Below are positions 1-7,876 of a stretch of 64,000 nucleotides of DNA, in pieces. This DNA is from Pseudoalteromonas holothuriae. GTDB taxonomy: Bacteria > Pseudomonadota > Gammaproteobacteria > Enterobacterales > Alteromonadaceae. Position 1 is the stretch's first letter; each line of letters opens with the position of its first letter. The notes below the pieces were generated by a model. The model was not told the DNA's origin. It ran no database searches and was given only the letters and a program-made list of their open reading frames with translations. The stretch spans positions 54,802 to 118,801 of the forward strand of contig NZ_CAMAPC010000012.1 in the NCBI RefSeq assembly GCF_945859825.1, given 5' to 3'. The translations under genes and the position numbers were made by a program.

Positions 1-690
1 ATTGAGCATTATTTGTGTTCGAGCTGATGTAATTAGGCGTGAAATTGCATGGTTATTATTAAGCTTAGCGAGCGCATCGGTTATTAAGTTAGGATCAGTG
101 TGTTGCCAATAATTTAAATTTGGTTGGCTTATCAGTTGTTGTAGTTTAGATAGTGTTGAGAGTGCTTCTAGGGCCTTGCTGAGCGGCACCTTATGATCTT
201 CAAAGTCAATCTCCTGACTGGTGAGTAAAGACATTTTTGCAAGTTCTCGTTCGTTATAAACCATTTGTTCAAAATAGCTTGGTAGCTGGCGCTTTTTTTC
301 GTTAAGGGCGGTTGTGAGCTTATTTTTGATTTCTGCGTCTTTGGTTGCGCTGTTGTTTAAGCAAATTTCAACATGTTTAATAAAGCGCAGAGCATATTTA
401 AGCTGCTCACTAGGCACACGTACCTTTCCAAGTTGATTATTGTTTGAGGCAATTGTGTTCATTAATGTGCAATGATCCAAACTTGCAAGCTCTAACATGG
501 ATAATGTAATTTTTGAACTTGGTCGTGCTATATGTTTTGCGTTAAAGGGGGTTAGAGCAGTGGAAGTTGCCGCTCTTTTTTCCATTACGTTGGCAAGACG
601 TTGTTGATATTCAATATATGTGTCACTTGGTGCGGGCGAACAGCCCGCAATAAATGTTACCAAGCTAATTATTAGACAAAATAAACGCAA
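1..690 (-). CDS. DUF3080-type lipoprotein, 3' part cut by window edge
   Basis: The reverse strand is open for 230 codons from a TTG at 690 to the left edge. The product begins with a hydrophobic stretch ending in the lipobox-like FIAGC and continues with a helical, Gln/Lys/Leu-rich region, which I recognise as the DUF3080 family of gammaproteobacterial lipoproteins of unknown role. The TTG start is preceded by TGAGG at suitable spacing, and an in-frame TGA lies just upstream, so no longer start is possible. The start lies 26 bp inside the end of the upstream MATE gene, implying translational coupling. The C-terminus is missing from this window. Confidence 0.7.
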   Translation of the reverse strand, partial: MRLFCLIISLVTFIAGCSPAPSDTYIEYQQRLANVMEKRAATSTALTPFNAKHIARPSSKITLSMLELASLDHCTLMNTIASNNNQLGKVRVPSEQLKYALRFIKHVEICLNNSATKDAEIKNKLTTALNEKKRQLPSYFEQMVYNERELAKMSLLTSQEIDFEDHKVPLSKALEALSTLSKLQQLISQPNLNYWQHTDPNLITDALAKLNNNHAISRLITSARTQIMLN

Positions 691-2017
691 GTCGAGACCT
701 CACACTCAATAGTAAGAAAATAGCTGCTACCGTTAAACCTACAATAATACCTATCCAAAAACCCGTTGGACCCATAGCAGGCATTAGTAAATTGGTTTTG
801 GCTAATACGTAACCTAAAGTAAAGCCTATTAACCAGTATGACACAAAAGTAATATACGAAATGGGCTTGGTGTATTTTAAACCACGTAACACACCATTAG
901 CAGCAACTTGTAGCGCATCAGGGAGTTGATAGATACAGGCAAGTACGATAATACTTGATGCGAGTAGAGCAACTTGCTCATTGCTAGTATAAAGCCAAAC
1001 AATACTGTTCCTAACAAGAAAGGTTAACAATGCCACAAATATGGCTGTAAAGGTGGCTAAGCAAAAGCTAGTAAAAATTGCGGTCTTTAATTGACCATAA
1101 GCCTTTTGACCTGATAGGTTACCGATTCTAATAGCAATAGCCATTGAAAGGCTTAGTGGCATCATGAATAAGACCGCAGTAATACTGGCTGCTATCTGAT
1201 GACCAGATACTGCAATGGCCCCTAAGTCGGCTATAAATAAGGGAATACAGGCAAACAAAGTGACTTCAAAAAGTGTTGCTAAACAAATTGGCAACCCAAG
1301 TTTAGCAATATAAGCAATACCAGATAGATTAGGCTTGGAAAATGAAGATAACAACTGTAAAGCGTGCATAGTTTTACTGCGTTTACAATATAGCCATTGC
1401 GCAATGGCCATCGCCCAAAAAACTAACGCGGTTGCTAATCCACACCCAGCGCTGCCGTACGCCGGCACCCCTAGTTTGCCATAGATGAAAATGTAGTTAG
1501 CTACCACGTTAACACCAAGACCTATTAAACTAATATAAAACGCGGGTTTAGTTAGGCCAACACCTTCAGTGACATTGCGATAAATTGAAAACAGTAAAAA
1601 GCCTAGTACGCCCCACTTAACAAAATCGATATATTGCTGAGATAGCTCCGTTATATCATTACTGGTGCCCAGCTTAGAGAATACTGAGGGGGTAAATTGA
1701 GCGAATATTAAACTTGCAACAGCTAATATTAAAGCGAGGTAAATACTTTGTTGAAAGTGAAATTTAATACTCGTTAAATCTTTTGAGCCGTGGCAGTGAG
1801 CGACAATACCTGTCAATGCTAATAAGATACCTTGTAAAGAAAAGATTAATGGGTTCCAAAACCCCGTTGCAATCGATAGCGCAGCTAAGTCGTTAGCGCT
1901 GACCTGACCTGCCATCATCGTATCGACTACTGACATTAACACGAGTGTAATTTGAGCAAAAAAGACAGGGGTTGCAAGTTGTAACAGCCGCTTACTTTCC
2001 CAGAGACTAAACTTCAT
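665..2017 (-). CDS. norM: MATE family multidrug efflux transporter, NorM/MdtK-like
   Basis: The 450-residue product is an inner-membrane protein with about twelve hydrophobic segments arranged as two MatE repeats. Residues near 30-37 (VVDTMMAG) match the VDTvMAG signature at the start of NorM proteins, and the length is normal. NorM-type proteins exchange cations for drugs and dyes; the substrate here is unknown. It is divergent from riboflavin synthase, the same arrangement as mdtK/ribC in Escherichia coli, which supports orthology. A lipoprotein gene overlaps its 3' end and is probably co-transcribed. Confidence 0.85.
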   Translation of the reverse strand: MKFSLWESKRLLQLATPVFFAQITLVLMSVVDTMMAGQVSANDLAALSIATGFWNPLIFSLQGILLALTGIVAHCHGSKDLTSIKFHFQQSIYLALILAVASLIFAQFTPSVFSKLGTSNDITELSQQYIDFVKWGVLGFLLFSIYRNVTEGVGLTKPAFYISLIGLGVNVVANYIFIYGKLGVPAYGSAGCGLATALVFWAMAIAQWLYCKRSKTMHALQLLSSFSKPNLSGIAYIAKLGLPICLATLFEVTLFACIPLFIADLGAIAVSGHQIAASITAVLFMMPLSLSMAIAIRIGNLSGQKAYGQLKTAIFTSFCLATFTAIFVALLTFLVRNSIVWLYTSNEQVALLASSIIVLACIYQLPDALQVAANGVLRGLKYTKPISYITFVSYWLIGFTLGYVLAKTNLLMPAMGPTGFWIGIIVGLTVAAIFLLLSVRSRLAFILSNN

Positions 2018-2121
2018 TATAATTGCCGTATAAAAAATTCATTATAACCTTTTGTTATTGCGTATAGCGAGAAAAGGCGTTGAATGAAATAACTTTTGCT
2101 TAAACCACAGATCAAGCAAGC

Positions 2122-2150
2122 TTTAGACGCTCACTTTAATGTTGTATGAT
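2122..2150 (+). promoter_or_regulatory. Probable sigma-70 promoter of riboflavin synthase
   Basis: A TTTAGA -35-like hexamer (2122-2127) and a TATGAT -10 hexamer (2145-2150) are separated by exactly 17 bp, and the ribE start lies about 30 bp downstream. No FMN riboswitch consensus is visible in this gap. Confidence 0.45.
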
Positions 2151-2179
2151 GAGCAAAATTTAGTTTTGCAAGGGTATGT

Positions 2180-2815
2180 ATGTTTACAGGTATTGTACAA
2201 ACGCAAGCCACAGTAATAAGTACTAGCCAAAAGGATGGTGTACTTAAACTCGGTATATCAGTCGGGGTCGAGTACTTAGGTCATTTAGATATTGGTGCCA
2301 GCATTGCAATAAATGGCTGTTGCTTAACAGTGGTCGAATATGAACTAAATCGGCATGATGTTGTAGGGCAAGTATATTTTGATGTCATTGACGAAACATT
2401 AGGTTTGACCAATCTAGGAGCCTTATCTAAAGGTACACAAGTAAATTATGAACGCTCGGTTAGTTTTGGTACTGAAATAGGTGGGCATATTGTATCTGGT
2501 CATATTCATTGTTCAGCGCAAGCACAGCATATTTCTCATGAAGGAGACAATTGCAAAATATATTTAGCACTGCCAACGAAGTGGTTGAAATTTATTCAGT
2601 ATAAAGGGTTTATTTGTGTCAATGGAGCAAGCTTGACCGTTGGTGAAGTAGATGAAAACGGCTTTTGGTTACATCTTATTCCAGAAACACTCAGTATCAC
2701 TAATATAGGTCGGTTGACTGAAGGTGGCTGGGTTAATATTGAGGTAGACCAACAAACTTACACGATAGTGAACACGGTAGAGAATTATTTACGTAAGCAA
2801 AGTTTGAGTGAATGA
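2180..2815 (+). CDS. ribE: Riboflavin synthase, alpha chain
   Basis: This cytosolic enzyme dismutates two 6,7-dimethyl-8-ribityllumazine molecules to riboflavin and a pyrimidinedione, the last step of riboflavin synthesis. The protein opens with the family-invariant MFTGIVQ and contains two lumazine-binding barrels, seen as the repeated motifs AINGCCLTVVE (near residue 45) and CVNGASLTVGE (near residue 150). The 211-residue length is standard. It stands alone after a probable promoter and is divergent from the MATE transporter. In E. coli the same enzyme is called ribC. Confidence 0.95.
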   Translation: MFTGIVQTQATVISTSQKDGVLKLGISVGVEYLGHLDIGASIAINGCCLTVVEYELNRHDVVGQVYFDVIDETLGLTNLGALSKGTQVNYERSVSFGTEIGGHIVSGHIHCSAQAQHISHEGDNCKIYLALPTKWLKFIQYKGFICVNGASLTVGEVDENGFWLHLIPETLSITNIGRLTEGGWVNIEVDQQTYTIVNTVENYLRKQSLSE

Positions 2816-2818
2816 CTA

Positions 2819-2855
2819 TAAAAAAGAAGCTTTGCCAATTTTAGGCAAAGCTTCT
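2819..2855 (-). terminator. Intrinsic terminator of the CPXCG gene, possibly bidirectional
   Basis: A perfect 12-bp stem (2825-2836 with 2844-2855) around a 7-nt loop is followed on the minus strand by a T-rich run. It sits directly after the minus-strand CPXCG stop and next to the ribE stop. The plus-strand tail is not U-rich. Confidence 0.75.
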
Positions 2856-2858
2856 AGA

Positions 2859-3062
2859 TTAAAATATTTGCTCGTCATCACTGTCAATATGTAATTCAAG
2901 TTTATTGTTTGATTGGTCTATGTGCATATTGCAATGAATAGGATTGCAACATGCAGCACAGTCTTCATAAAACTCTTGATCTCCATCACTTGCATCAAGG
3001 CTGACGTACACATGGTGACCACAATGTGGACACGTTATTCTTTGATCATACAGCGCTTTCAT
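2859..3062 (-). CDS. CPXCG motif-containing cysteine-rich protein
   Basis: A 67-residue acidic protein with an N-terminal CPHCG knuckle (residues 11-15) and a second CAACC cluster (near 35-39), which together should bind one zinc. This matches the small CPXCG cysteine-rich family common in gammaproteobacteria; its function is unknown. The acidic C-terminus (DSDDEQ) is typical. It is a single gene with its own terminator. The start ATG follows a GGAG-like Shine-Dalgarno sequence. Confidence 0.8.
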   Translation of the reverse strand: MKALYDQRITCPHCGHHVYVSLDASDGDQEFYEDCAACCNPIHCNMHIDQSNNKLELHIDSDDEQIF

Positions 3063-3147
3063 TTAGCTCTCCAAAAAGGCAGATGCCTATAGCCATTGCA
3101 CTTATATAATTATAGCAGTAAATGCAACTATGAAAGCTTTATTACAC

Positions 3148-4011
3148 TTATTTTAAAATCTCGTTAATTCTATTTCTAGCCTGCTCAAGGTAATTTCCTG
3201 TATACAAATTTGCATGTATTAATAGAGGATATAATTGGTAAACGGATTTGCGTAGTTCGTATCCAGAAGGTAATTCTAATACATCACGATATGCGCTATA
3301 AAATGAACTTGGCAGAGGCGTAAATAACTCACTCATTGCCAAATCAACTTCTCGGTCACCATAATAGCAAGCAGGGCTATCGAGACATGGCTTACCATCA
3401 ACAAAAAAAATGTTACTTGTACTTAAATTTCCATGAAGTAGTGACGGCTTGGTGTTGTGCGCAAGTAAAGATTTTACAGTGATCACAAACTCATCAATAT
3501 CGACCAGAGTGATACCTTTTTCTTTCAATAGCTGTAGTTGCCAGGCGATCCGCTCTTCAGCATAAAATGTTTCCCACTTTCGATGCCATTGGTTTGGTTG
3601 AACCAATTGTTGTATAAAAGAGTCTTCTTCTAAACCATACATTTCTTGCTCAGAGCGAGTGTGCATTTTAGCCAGTAAAATACCGCATTCTTGCCAGTTT
3701 TCTTGAGTGTGATTGCGTGGCAGCATCTCAATAACCATAAAACTGAACTCTAAGGTTGTTCCTATGGTAATGGTATCTGCAACTAAAAAATCACTGTCTC
3801 TTATTAGTAAATCACGCGCTTTGCTTTGTGCCTCAAAACGCTCAAGTGCACTGAGCAAATCGACTTTGACGATATAGTGCTGTTCGCCGTTTGAAATATG
3901 AAATTGTTTTTCATTTGCGAAGCTAGCAAGTTGTGTTTTATGGGTTAACACGAAGGGCTTATGCAAAGCATCAGATATGTGCTGATTAACGGCATTCCAC
4001 ATTACAGTCAC
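3148..4011 (-). CDS. Fructosamine kinase family protein with altered catalytic residues
   Basis: At 287 residues this is a full-length member of the fructosamine/ketosamine-3-kinase family, which phosphorylates early glycation products so that they detach from protein amines. The C-terminal signature YYGDREVDLAMSELF is intact. Two acidic positions expected for catalysis are amides: the loop normally HGD reads HGN (LLHGNLSTSN), and the helix-C Glu in the F-x-x-E motif reads Gln (FEAQ). The reading frame is otherwise undamaged. The fold assignment is firm; kinase activity is doubtful. An unrelated aminoglycoside-phosphotransferase-type protein is less likely because of the YYGDRE block. Confidence 0.8.
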   Translation of the reverse strand: MTVMWNAVNQHISDALHKPFVLTHKTQLASFANEKQFHISNGEQHYIVKVDLLSALERFEAQSKARDLLIRDSDFLVADTITIGTTLEFSFMVIEMLPRNHTQENWQECGILLAKMHTRSEQEMYGLEEDSFIQQLVQPNQWHRKWETFYAEERIAWQLQLLKEKGITLVDIDEFVITVKSLLAHNTKPSLLHGNLSTSNIFFVDGKPCLDSPACYYGDREVDLAMSELFTPLPSSFYSAYRDVLELPSGYELRKSVYQLYPLLIHANLYTGNYLEQARNRINEILK

Positions 4012-4177
4012 CTTGGGTATAGACTACCTAGTGGTTTAAATATAGCGGATCTCAGGCGTTCGGGAAGCATTCTATAAAATATATGCGCTCAATGGATAAA
4101 AACAATAACTTTTTGGATGCTATATTTTGATGAAAATAGGGTATAAAATGCCTCGGTTTGTAAATCTGGAGGTTTGA

Positions 4178-4873
4178 GTGAATAAAAGCTATGTTACTAA
4201 TACATTGGCAGTATCTGCTGTTCTCGTTGGTTATTTCTCAGCACAGCCATTGTTGTTTTCAATAGGTATATTTGCGCTATCAGGTGCTATGACAAACTTA
4301 CTTGCAATTCATATGCTGTTTGAAAAAGTGCCATTTTTATATGGTTCAGGTGTTATTAAGCTCAAGTTTAAGGAGTTTAAAGCGTCGATTCGTGAGCTTG
4401 TCTTGGAGGAGTTTTTTAGTCAGGAAAAAGTCTCTATGCTACTTGAAAAACAACAAAACGCGATAGACCTAACACCGGTTATAAAAAAAGTCGATCTGTC
4501 ACCCGCATTCGATAAATTGGTACAGGTAATAGAAGCATCGCAGTTTGGCGCTATGCTAAATATGTTTGGTGGTAATGAAGCATTACAACCGATGAAAGGG
4601 TCGTTTGTTGATAAAATGCAAGACGCTTTAATAGAAATTACAGAAGAAGAAAAATTTAAAAAGTTAATGAGTGATGAATTAAGTCGGGGCCATAGTGCAG
4701 AGATGGTTTTTACAACAATAGAAAATGCTGTTGAGCAGCGTCTGGAGGAGCTAACGCCTGATATGGTAAAAGATATTGTTCAGAATATGATTAAAACTCA
4801 TTTGGGCTGGTTAGTTGTTTGGGGTGGCGTGTTTGGGGGCTTATTTGGCCTGCTTGCTGCTATAGTTGGATGA
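4178..4873 (+). CDS. DUF445 family membrane protein
   Basis: The 231-residue protein has a hydrophobic N-terminal pair of segments with the family motif GAMTNLLAIHMLFE (near residues 36-49), a long charged helical middle, and a glycine-rich membrane segment at the C-terminus. This is the DUF445 architecture, whose function is not established. The start is GTG at 4178, chosen because GGAGGT lies just upstream. It stands alone and converges on the DUF3718 gene. Confidence 0.8.
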   Translation: MNKSYVTNTLAVSAVLVGYFSAQPLLFSIGIFALSGAMTNLLAIHMLFEKVPFLYGSGVIKLKFKEFKASIRELVLEEFFSQEKVSMLLEKQQNAIDLTPVIKKVDLSPAFDKLVQVIEASQFGAMLNMFGGNEALQPMKGSFVDKMQDALIEITEEEKFKKLMSDELSRGHSAEMVFTTIENAVEQRLEELTPDMVKDIVQNMIKTHLGWLVVWGGVFGGLFGLLAAIVG

Positions 4874-4874
4874 A

Positions 4875-4909
4875 AAGTGCGCTACGTTAATTTATAGCAC
4901 ACTTCTTTT
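4875..4909 (+). terminator. Probable bidirectional terminator after the DUF445 gene
   Basis: A 10-bp stem with one mismatch (4875-4884 with 4895-4904) surrounds a 10-nt loop. It is followed by CTTTT on the plus strand and TTTT on the minus strand, between two convergent genes. Confidence 0.55.
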
Positions 4910-4932
4910 GGCTTGATCCTTTGATTCATAGC

Positions 4933-5289
4933 TTAAGAGCCTGATACTAAAATAGTTAGATTGTTTGCACTGGCACTCAAATCTTTAATGTGCGTTTCAG
5001 TATTCATATCAAATCTCAATGAATGCGCAGAATTATCAAGGCCATGCTTGCTAATAAATTGGTCAGTTGACATATTATTACAACTTAGTTCATTTTGAAC
5101 AACCCTAAGGCCGATACGATACTCTCTCATTGTTCTGCGTAGGTTATAAGAGTCATTTTCAGTGATTGCCATGCATAGATTTGTTTCAATGGTATTGTCT
5201 GCTGCGACAAACTGTTCTGCATGTGCGGTTGCTGTTAATAGGCTTGCTAATAGTGTTGCTGATGCACAAAAAGTAGTTAGCTTTTTCAT
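4933..5289 (-). CDS. DUF3718-type small exported protein
   Basis: A 118-residue protein with a clear signal peptide (cleavage probably after AHA, residue 24). The mature part has two cysteines (in NLCMAI and LSCNNM) that could form a periplasmic disulfide. The FVAADNTIETNLC start of the mature domain resembles the DUF3718 family found in marine gammaproteobacteria, with no known function. A GGAGAA-type ribosome site precedes the ATG. It lies alone and converges on the DUF445 gene. Confidence 0.6.
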   Translation of the reverse strand: MKKLTTFCASATLLASLLTATAHAEQFVAADNTIETNLCMAITENDSYNLRRTMREYRIGLRVVQNELSCNNMSTDQFISKHGLDNSAHSLRFDMNTETHIKDLSASANNLTILVSGS

Positions 5290-5566
5290 AATGTTTCTCC
5301 ACGGGTTTTGTCTGGGTTCAAACTAATTATGACCTAGTTAAAAAAAGATGTTGTAAAGTAACGATGTGAGAATGTAAGCAAGTATTATAATGTAACTCTA
5401 AATTATTAACCTGATGAAATAATTGATAAAATAAGTTTGGTATTGACACACTTTTCTAAATTTTTTTTCTGGTATTTATACGTTTTACATTTTGTTTTCA
5501 CCATCATAAAAGTTGGTTTTCAATTACATTATTAAAAATAACGTCATCATAAGATGCAGATAGAAG

Positions 5567-6355
5567 ATGCAAATAAAATTACTTAAAAAATATTATAAAC
5601 AAGGTGCTGCCAAGCAAGTTGAAAATGCAAGGTTTTGCTATTATTGCGGCTGCGAAGCAACTGAGCGAGATTATTGTCCTCCATTGCAACATGCAGAGCT
5701 TGTGATTCAATTTTCAGAAAGTGCCGACTTTATTTGCGTACCGGCCTGCTATGAGTGCTTTGCGTTGTTGCACAATGAGCGTGTACTGTATTTAGATGAA
5801 CGAGTTAAAAAGTTAAAAGCGAAACTAGCAAATAAATATAGCAAAGCGCTTAAGGTATATAATATGTGGCATGAATCAGAGCTTGAAGATATGAGCCCAG
5901 AATTTAGTCACAGCATTACTGCTGGGATGGCTTTGGGACATGAAGCTTCACAGCGTATTGAGTTTAGACCATTTTCACTTGAGACTGACGATGCAGGCTC
6001 TATAAAGCCAATGCCAAGGCAAAGTTTTGCTGTGGCGCAGAACACATTTTCAAGTTTTAATGAGGCAATGACGTTTTGCTGTGAACAATATGATGTAAAT
6101 AAAAGTAAGTTTTATGATTTACTTGTAAAAGAGTATGCAGGAGATTTTGATAGGGCTCTAAGTCAATACTTACACCGCTATAGCAAACCGCAAACGGTCG
6201 ATTTAGCAAAAAATAAAATTAAGCAATTTGCTAAACAACATAAGCAAAACTCAGACTTTGTTGCTAGAGCAACAGAGCAATTTATGAAAAAAGACACAAA
6301 GTTAGACATAGACGGAGCACTTGCTAAGCTCTATCAAGACTATATTGCGCGTTAA
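5567..6355 (+). CDS. Unknown protein with N-terminal HNH-like zinc ribbon
   Basis: I do not recognise the 262-residue family as a whole. The first 70 residues carry two cysteine knuckles: C24/C27 (CYYCG) and C61/C64 (CYECF), with C57 nearby. They flank a RDYCPP element where HNH nucleases normally have a DHxxP element, so the fold looks HNH-like but the catalytic His is Tyr36. The rest is charged and helical (residues 75-260) and rich in Lys and Gln. The start is the ATG at 5567; an ATG 16 bp upstream is out of frame. It is a single gene, and a DNA or RNA substrate is only a guess. Confidence 0.6.
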   Translation: MQIKLLKKYYKQGAAKQVENARFCYYCGCEATERDYCPPLQHAELVIQFSESADFICVPACYECFALLHNERVLYLDERVKKLKAKLANKYSKALKVYNMWHESELEDMSPEFSHSITAGMALGHEASQRIEFRPFSLETDDAGSIKPMPRQSFAVAQNTFSSFNEAMTFCCEQYDVNKSKFYDLLVKEYAGDFDRALSQYLHRYSKPQTVDLAKNKIKQFAKQHKQNSDFVARATEQFMKKDTKLDIDGALAKLYQDYIAR

Positions 6356-6481
6356 ACGCGCGTAATAGCTAAAGAGTACGTGAAATTCATCGCATTTAAA
6401 TGTAATTTGAGGTATTTATTTCGCATTTTTGCTTGAGTTTCGTTACAGTTATTGAGAAATAAAAACAATAGAGATAAAACA

Positions 6482-7864
6482 ATGCAAAAATTTGCTCCCT
6501 CCGTTTTGGTGCTAGCATTGACTGCAGCACTAGCGGGTTGCCAAGATACAGGCCCGCAAAAAGAAAAAGTAACCATTGAAAAAAACCCTTACCCAAGTAC
6601 TTATAAAGCGCTTCCTGCCAGTACAACGTTAATTACTAATGCAACGGTACTAACAGGCACAGGTGAGCGCTTAGATAACGCCGATGTTTACCTTGTTGAT
6701 GGTAAAATTAGTCAAGTTGGCATTGATTTAGCTGTCAATGCTGACAACACCATTGATGCGCAAGGTAAATGGGTCACGCCTGGGATTATTGATGTGCATT
6801 CGCATCTAGGGGCTTACCCTAGTCCTGCGGTGGAGTCTCACCAAGACGGTAATGAAATGATTAACCCTAACACAGCACAAGTGTGGGTAGAGCACTCAGT
6901 ATGGCCGCAAGATCCTGGCTTTAACCGTGCGCGTGAAGGGGGTATTACAACGCTACAAATACTACCTGGCTCTGCAAACTTGTTTGGTGGACGTAGCGTC
7001 ACGCTAAAAAATGTACCTGCACATACTATGCAAGCAATGAAATTTCCAGCAGCACCATATGGTTTAAAAATGGCATGTGGTGAAAACCCTAAGCGTGTTT
7101 ATGGCGGAAAAGGGGTCGCGCCTTCAACACGTATGGGTAATATGGCAGGTTACCGTGAAGCATGGGTTGAAGCGTCAGAGTATAAACGTGCTTGGGAGCG
7201 TTATGAGCAAGAATACGCTGCCGGCATGAATCCAGATGCACCAAAGCGTGATATTAAACTTGATACATTACGTGGCGTATTAGATGGTGAAATCTTAATT
7301 CATAACCATTGCTACAAAGCTGAAGAAATGGCGATGATGGTAGATTTAGGAAAAGAGTTTAATTATCACTCTGGTACATTCCATCATGGTATAGAAGCGT
7401 ACAAAGTGGCAGATCTTCTTGCTGAAAATGGTAACTGTGCGGCACTTTGGCCAGATTGGTGGGGCTTTAAAATGGAAGCCTATGACATGGTACAAGAAAA
7501 CGTAGCGATTGTTGATGCGGTTAAAAATTCATGTGCTGTTGTTCACTCTGACTCTGACACCACTATTCAGCGCTTAAACCAAGAAGCGGGTAAGGTAATG
7601 TATAGTGCGAATAAGAACGGTTTTGATATTTCAGAAGAGCATGCCATCCAATGGATCACCTACAATGCGGCCAAATCTTTAGGTATTGCTGATAAAACAG
7701 GTTCTATTGAAAAGGGCAAGCAAGCTGACGTTGTCATTTGGGATAAAAGCCCATTTAGTGTTTATGCAAAAGCTGAGCATGTATATATCGACGGTGCTAA
7801 AGTATACGATCGAAATGATGAAAAATATCATGCCGTTAGTGATTTTATGTTAGGCCAAAAATAA
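6482..7864 (+). CDS. Amidohydrolase family lipoprotein, catalytically complete
   Basis: A 460-residue exported amidohydrolase resembling imidazolonepropionase-type enzymes. The signal peptide ends with the lipobox LAGC (Cys20), so it is probably membrane-anchored. Metal ligands are all visible: HSH at 106-108, HNH at 274-276, HH at 301-302 and HSD with Asp357. The substrate cannot be read from sequence; cyclic imides or amides, or dipeptides, are plausible for the family. The ATG at 6482 was preferred over an in-frame TTG ten codons earlier because it places the signal peptide correctly. The next gene begins 12 bp downstream and encodes a degenerate relative, so the two probably form one operon and complex. 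Confidence 0.85.
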   Translation: MQKFAPSVLVLALTAALAGCQDTGPQKEKVTIEKNPYPSTYKALPASTTLITNATVLTGTGERLDNADVYLVDGKISQVGIDLAVNADNTIDAQGKWVTPGIIDVHSHLGAYPSPAVESHQDGNEMINPNTAQVWVEHSVWPQDPGFNRAREGGITTLQILPGSANLFGGRSVTLKNVPAHTMQAMKFPAAPYGLKMACGENPKRVYGGKGVAPSTRMGNMAGYREAWVEASEYKRAWERYEQEYAAGMNPDAPKRDIKLDTLRGVLDGEILIHNHCYKAEEMAMMVDLGKEFNYHSGTFHHGIEAYKVADLLAENGNCAALWPDWWGFKMEAYDMVQENVAIVDAVKNSCAVVHSDSDTTIQRLNQEAGKVMYSANKNGFDISEEHAIQWITYNAAKSLGIADKTGSIEKGKQADVVIWDKSPFSVYAKAEHVYIDGAKVYDRNDEKYHAVSDFMLGQK

Positions 7865-7876
7865 GGAGCGCACACT

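Noticed and set aside
2018..2179. Possible FMN riboswitch before riboflavin synthase
   Set aside because: None of the conserved RFN blocks (GGGGTGAAATTCCC-like) are visible in the 160-bp gap.
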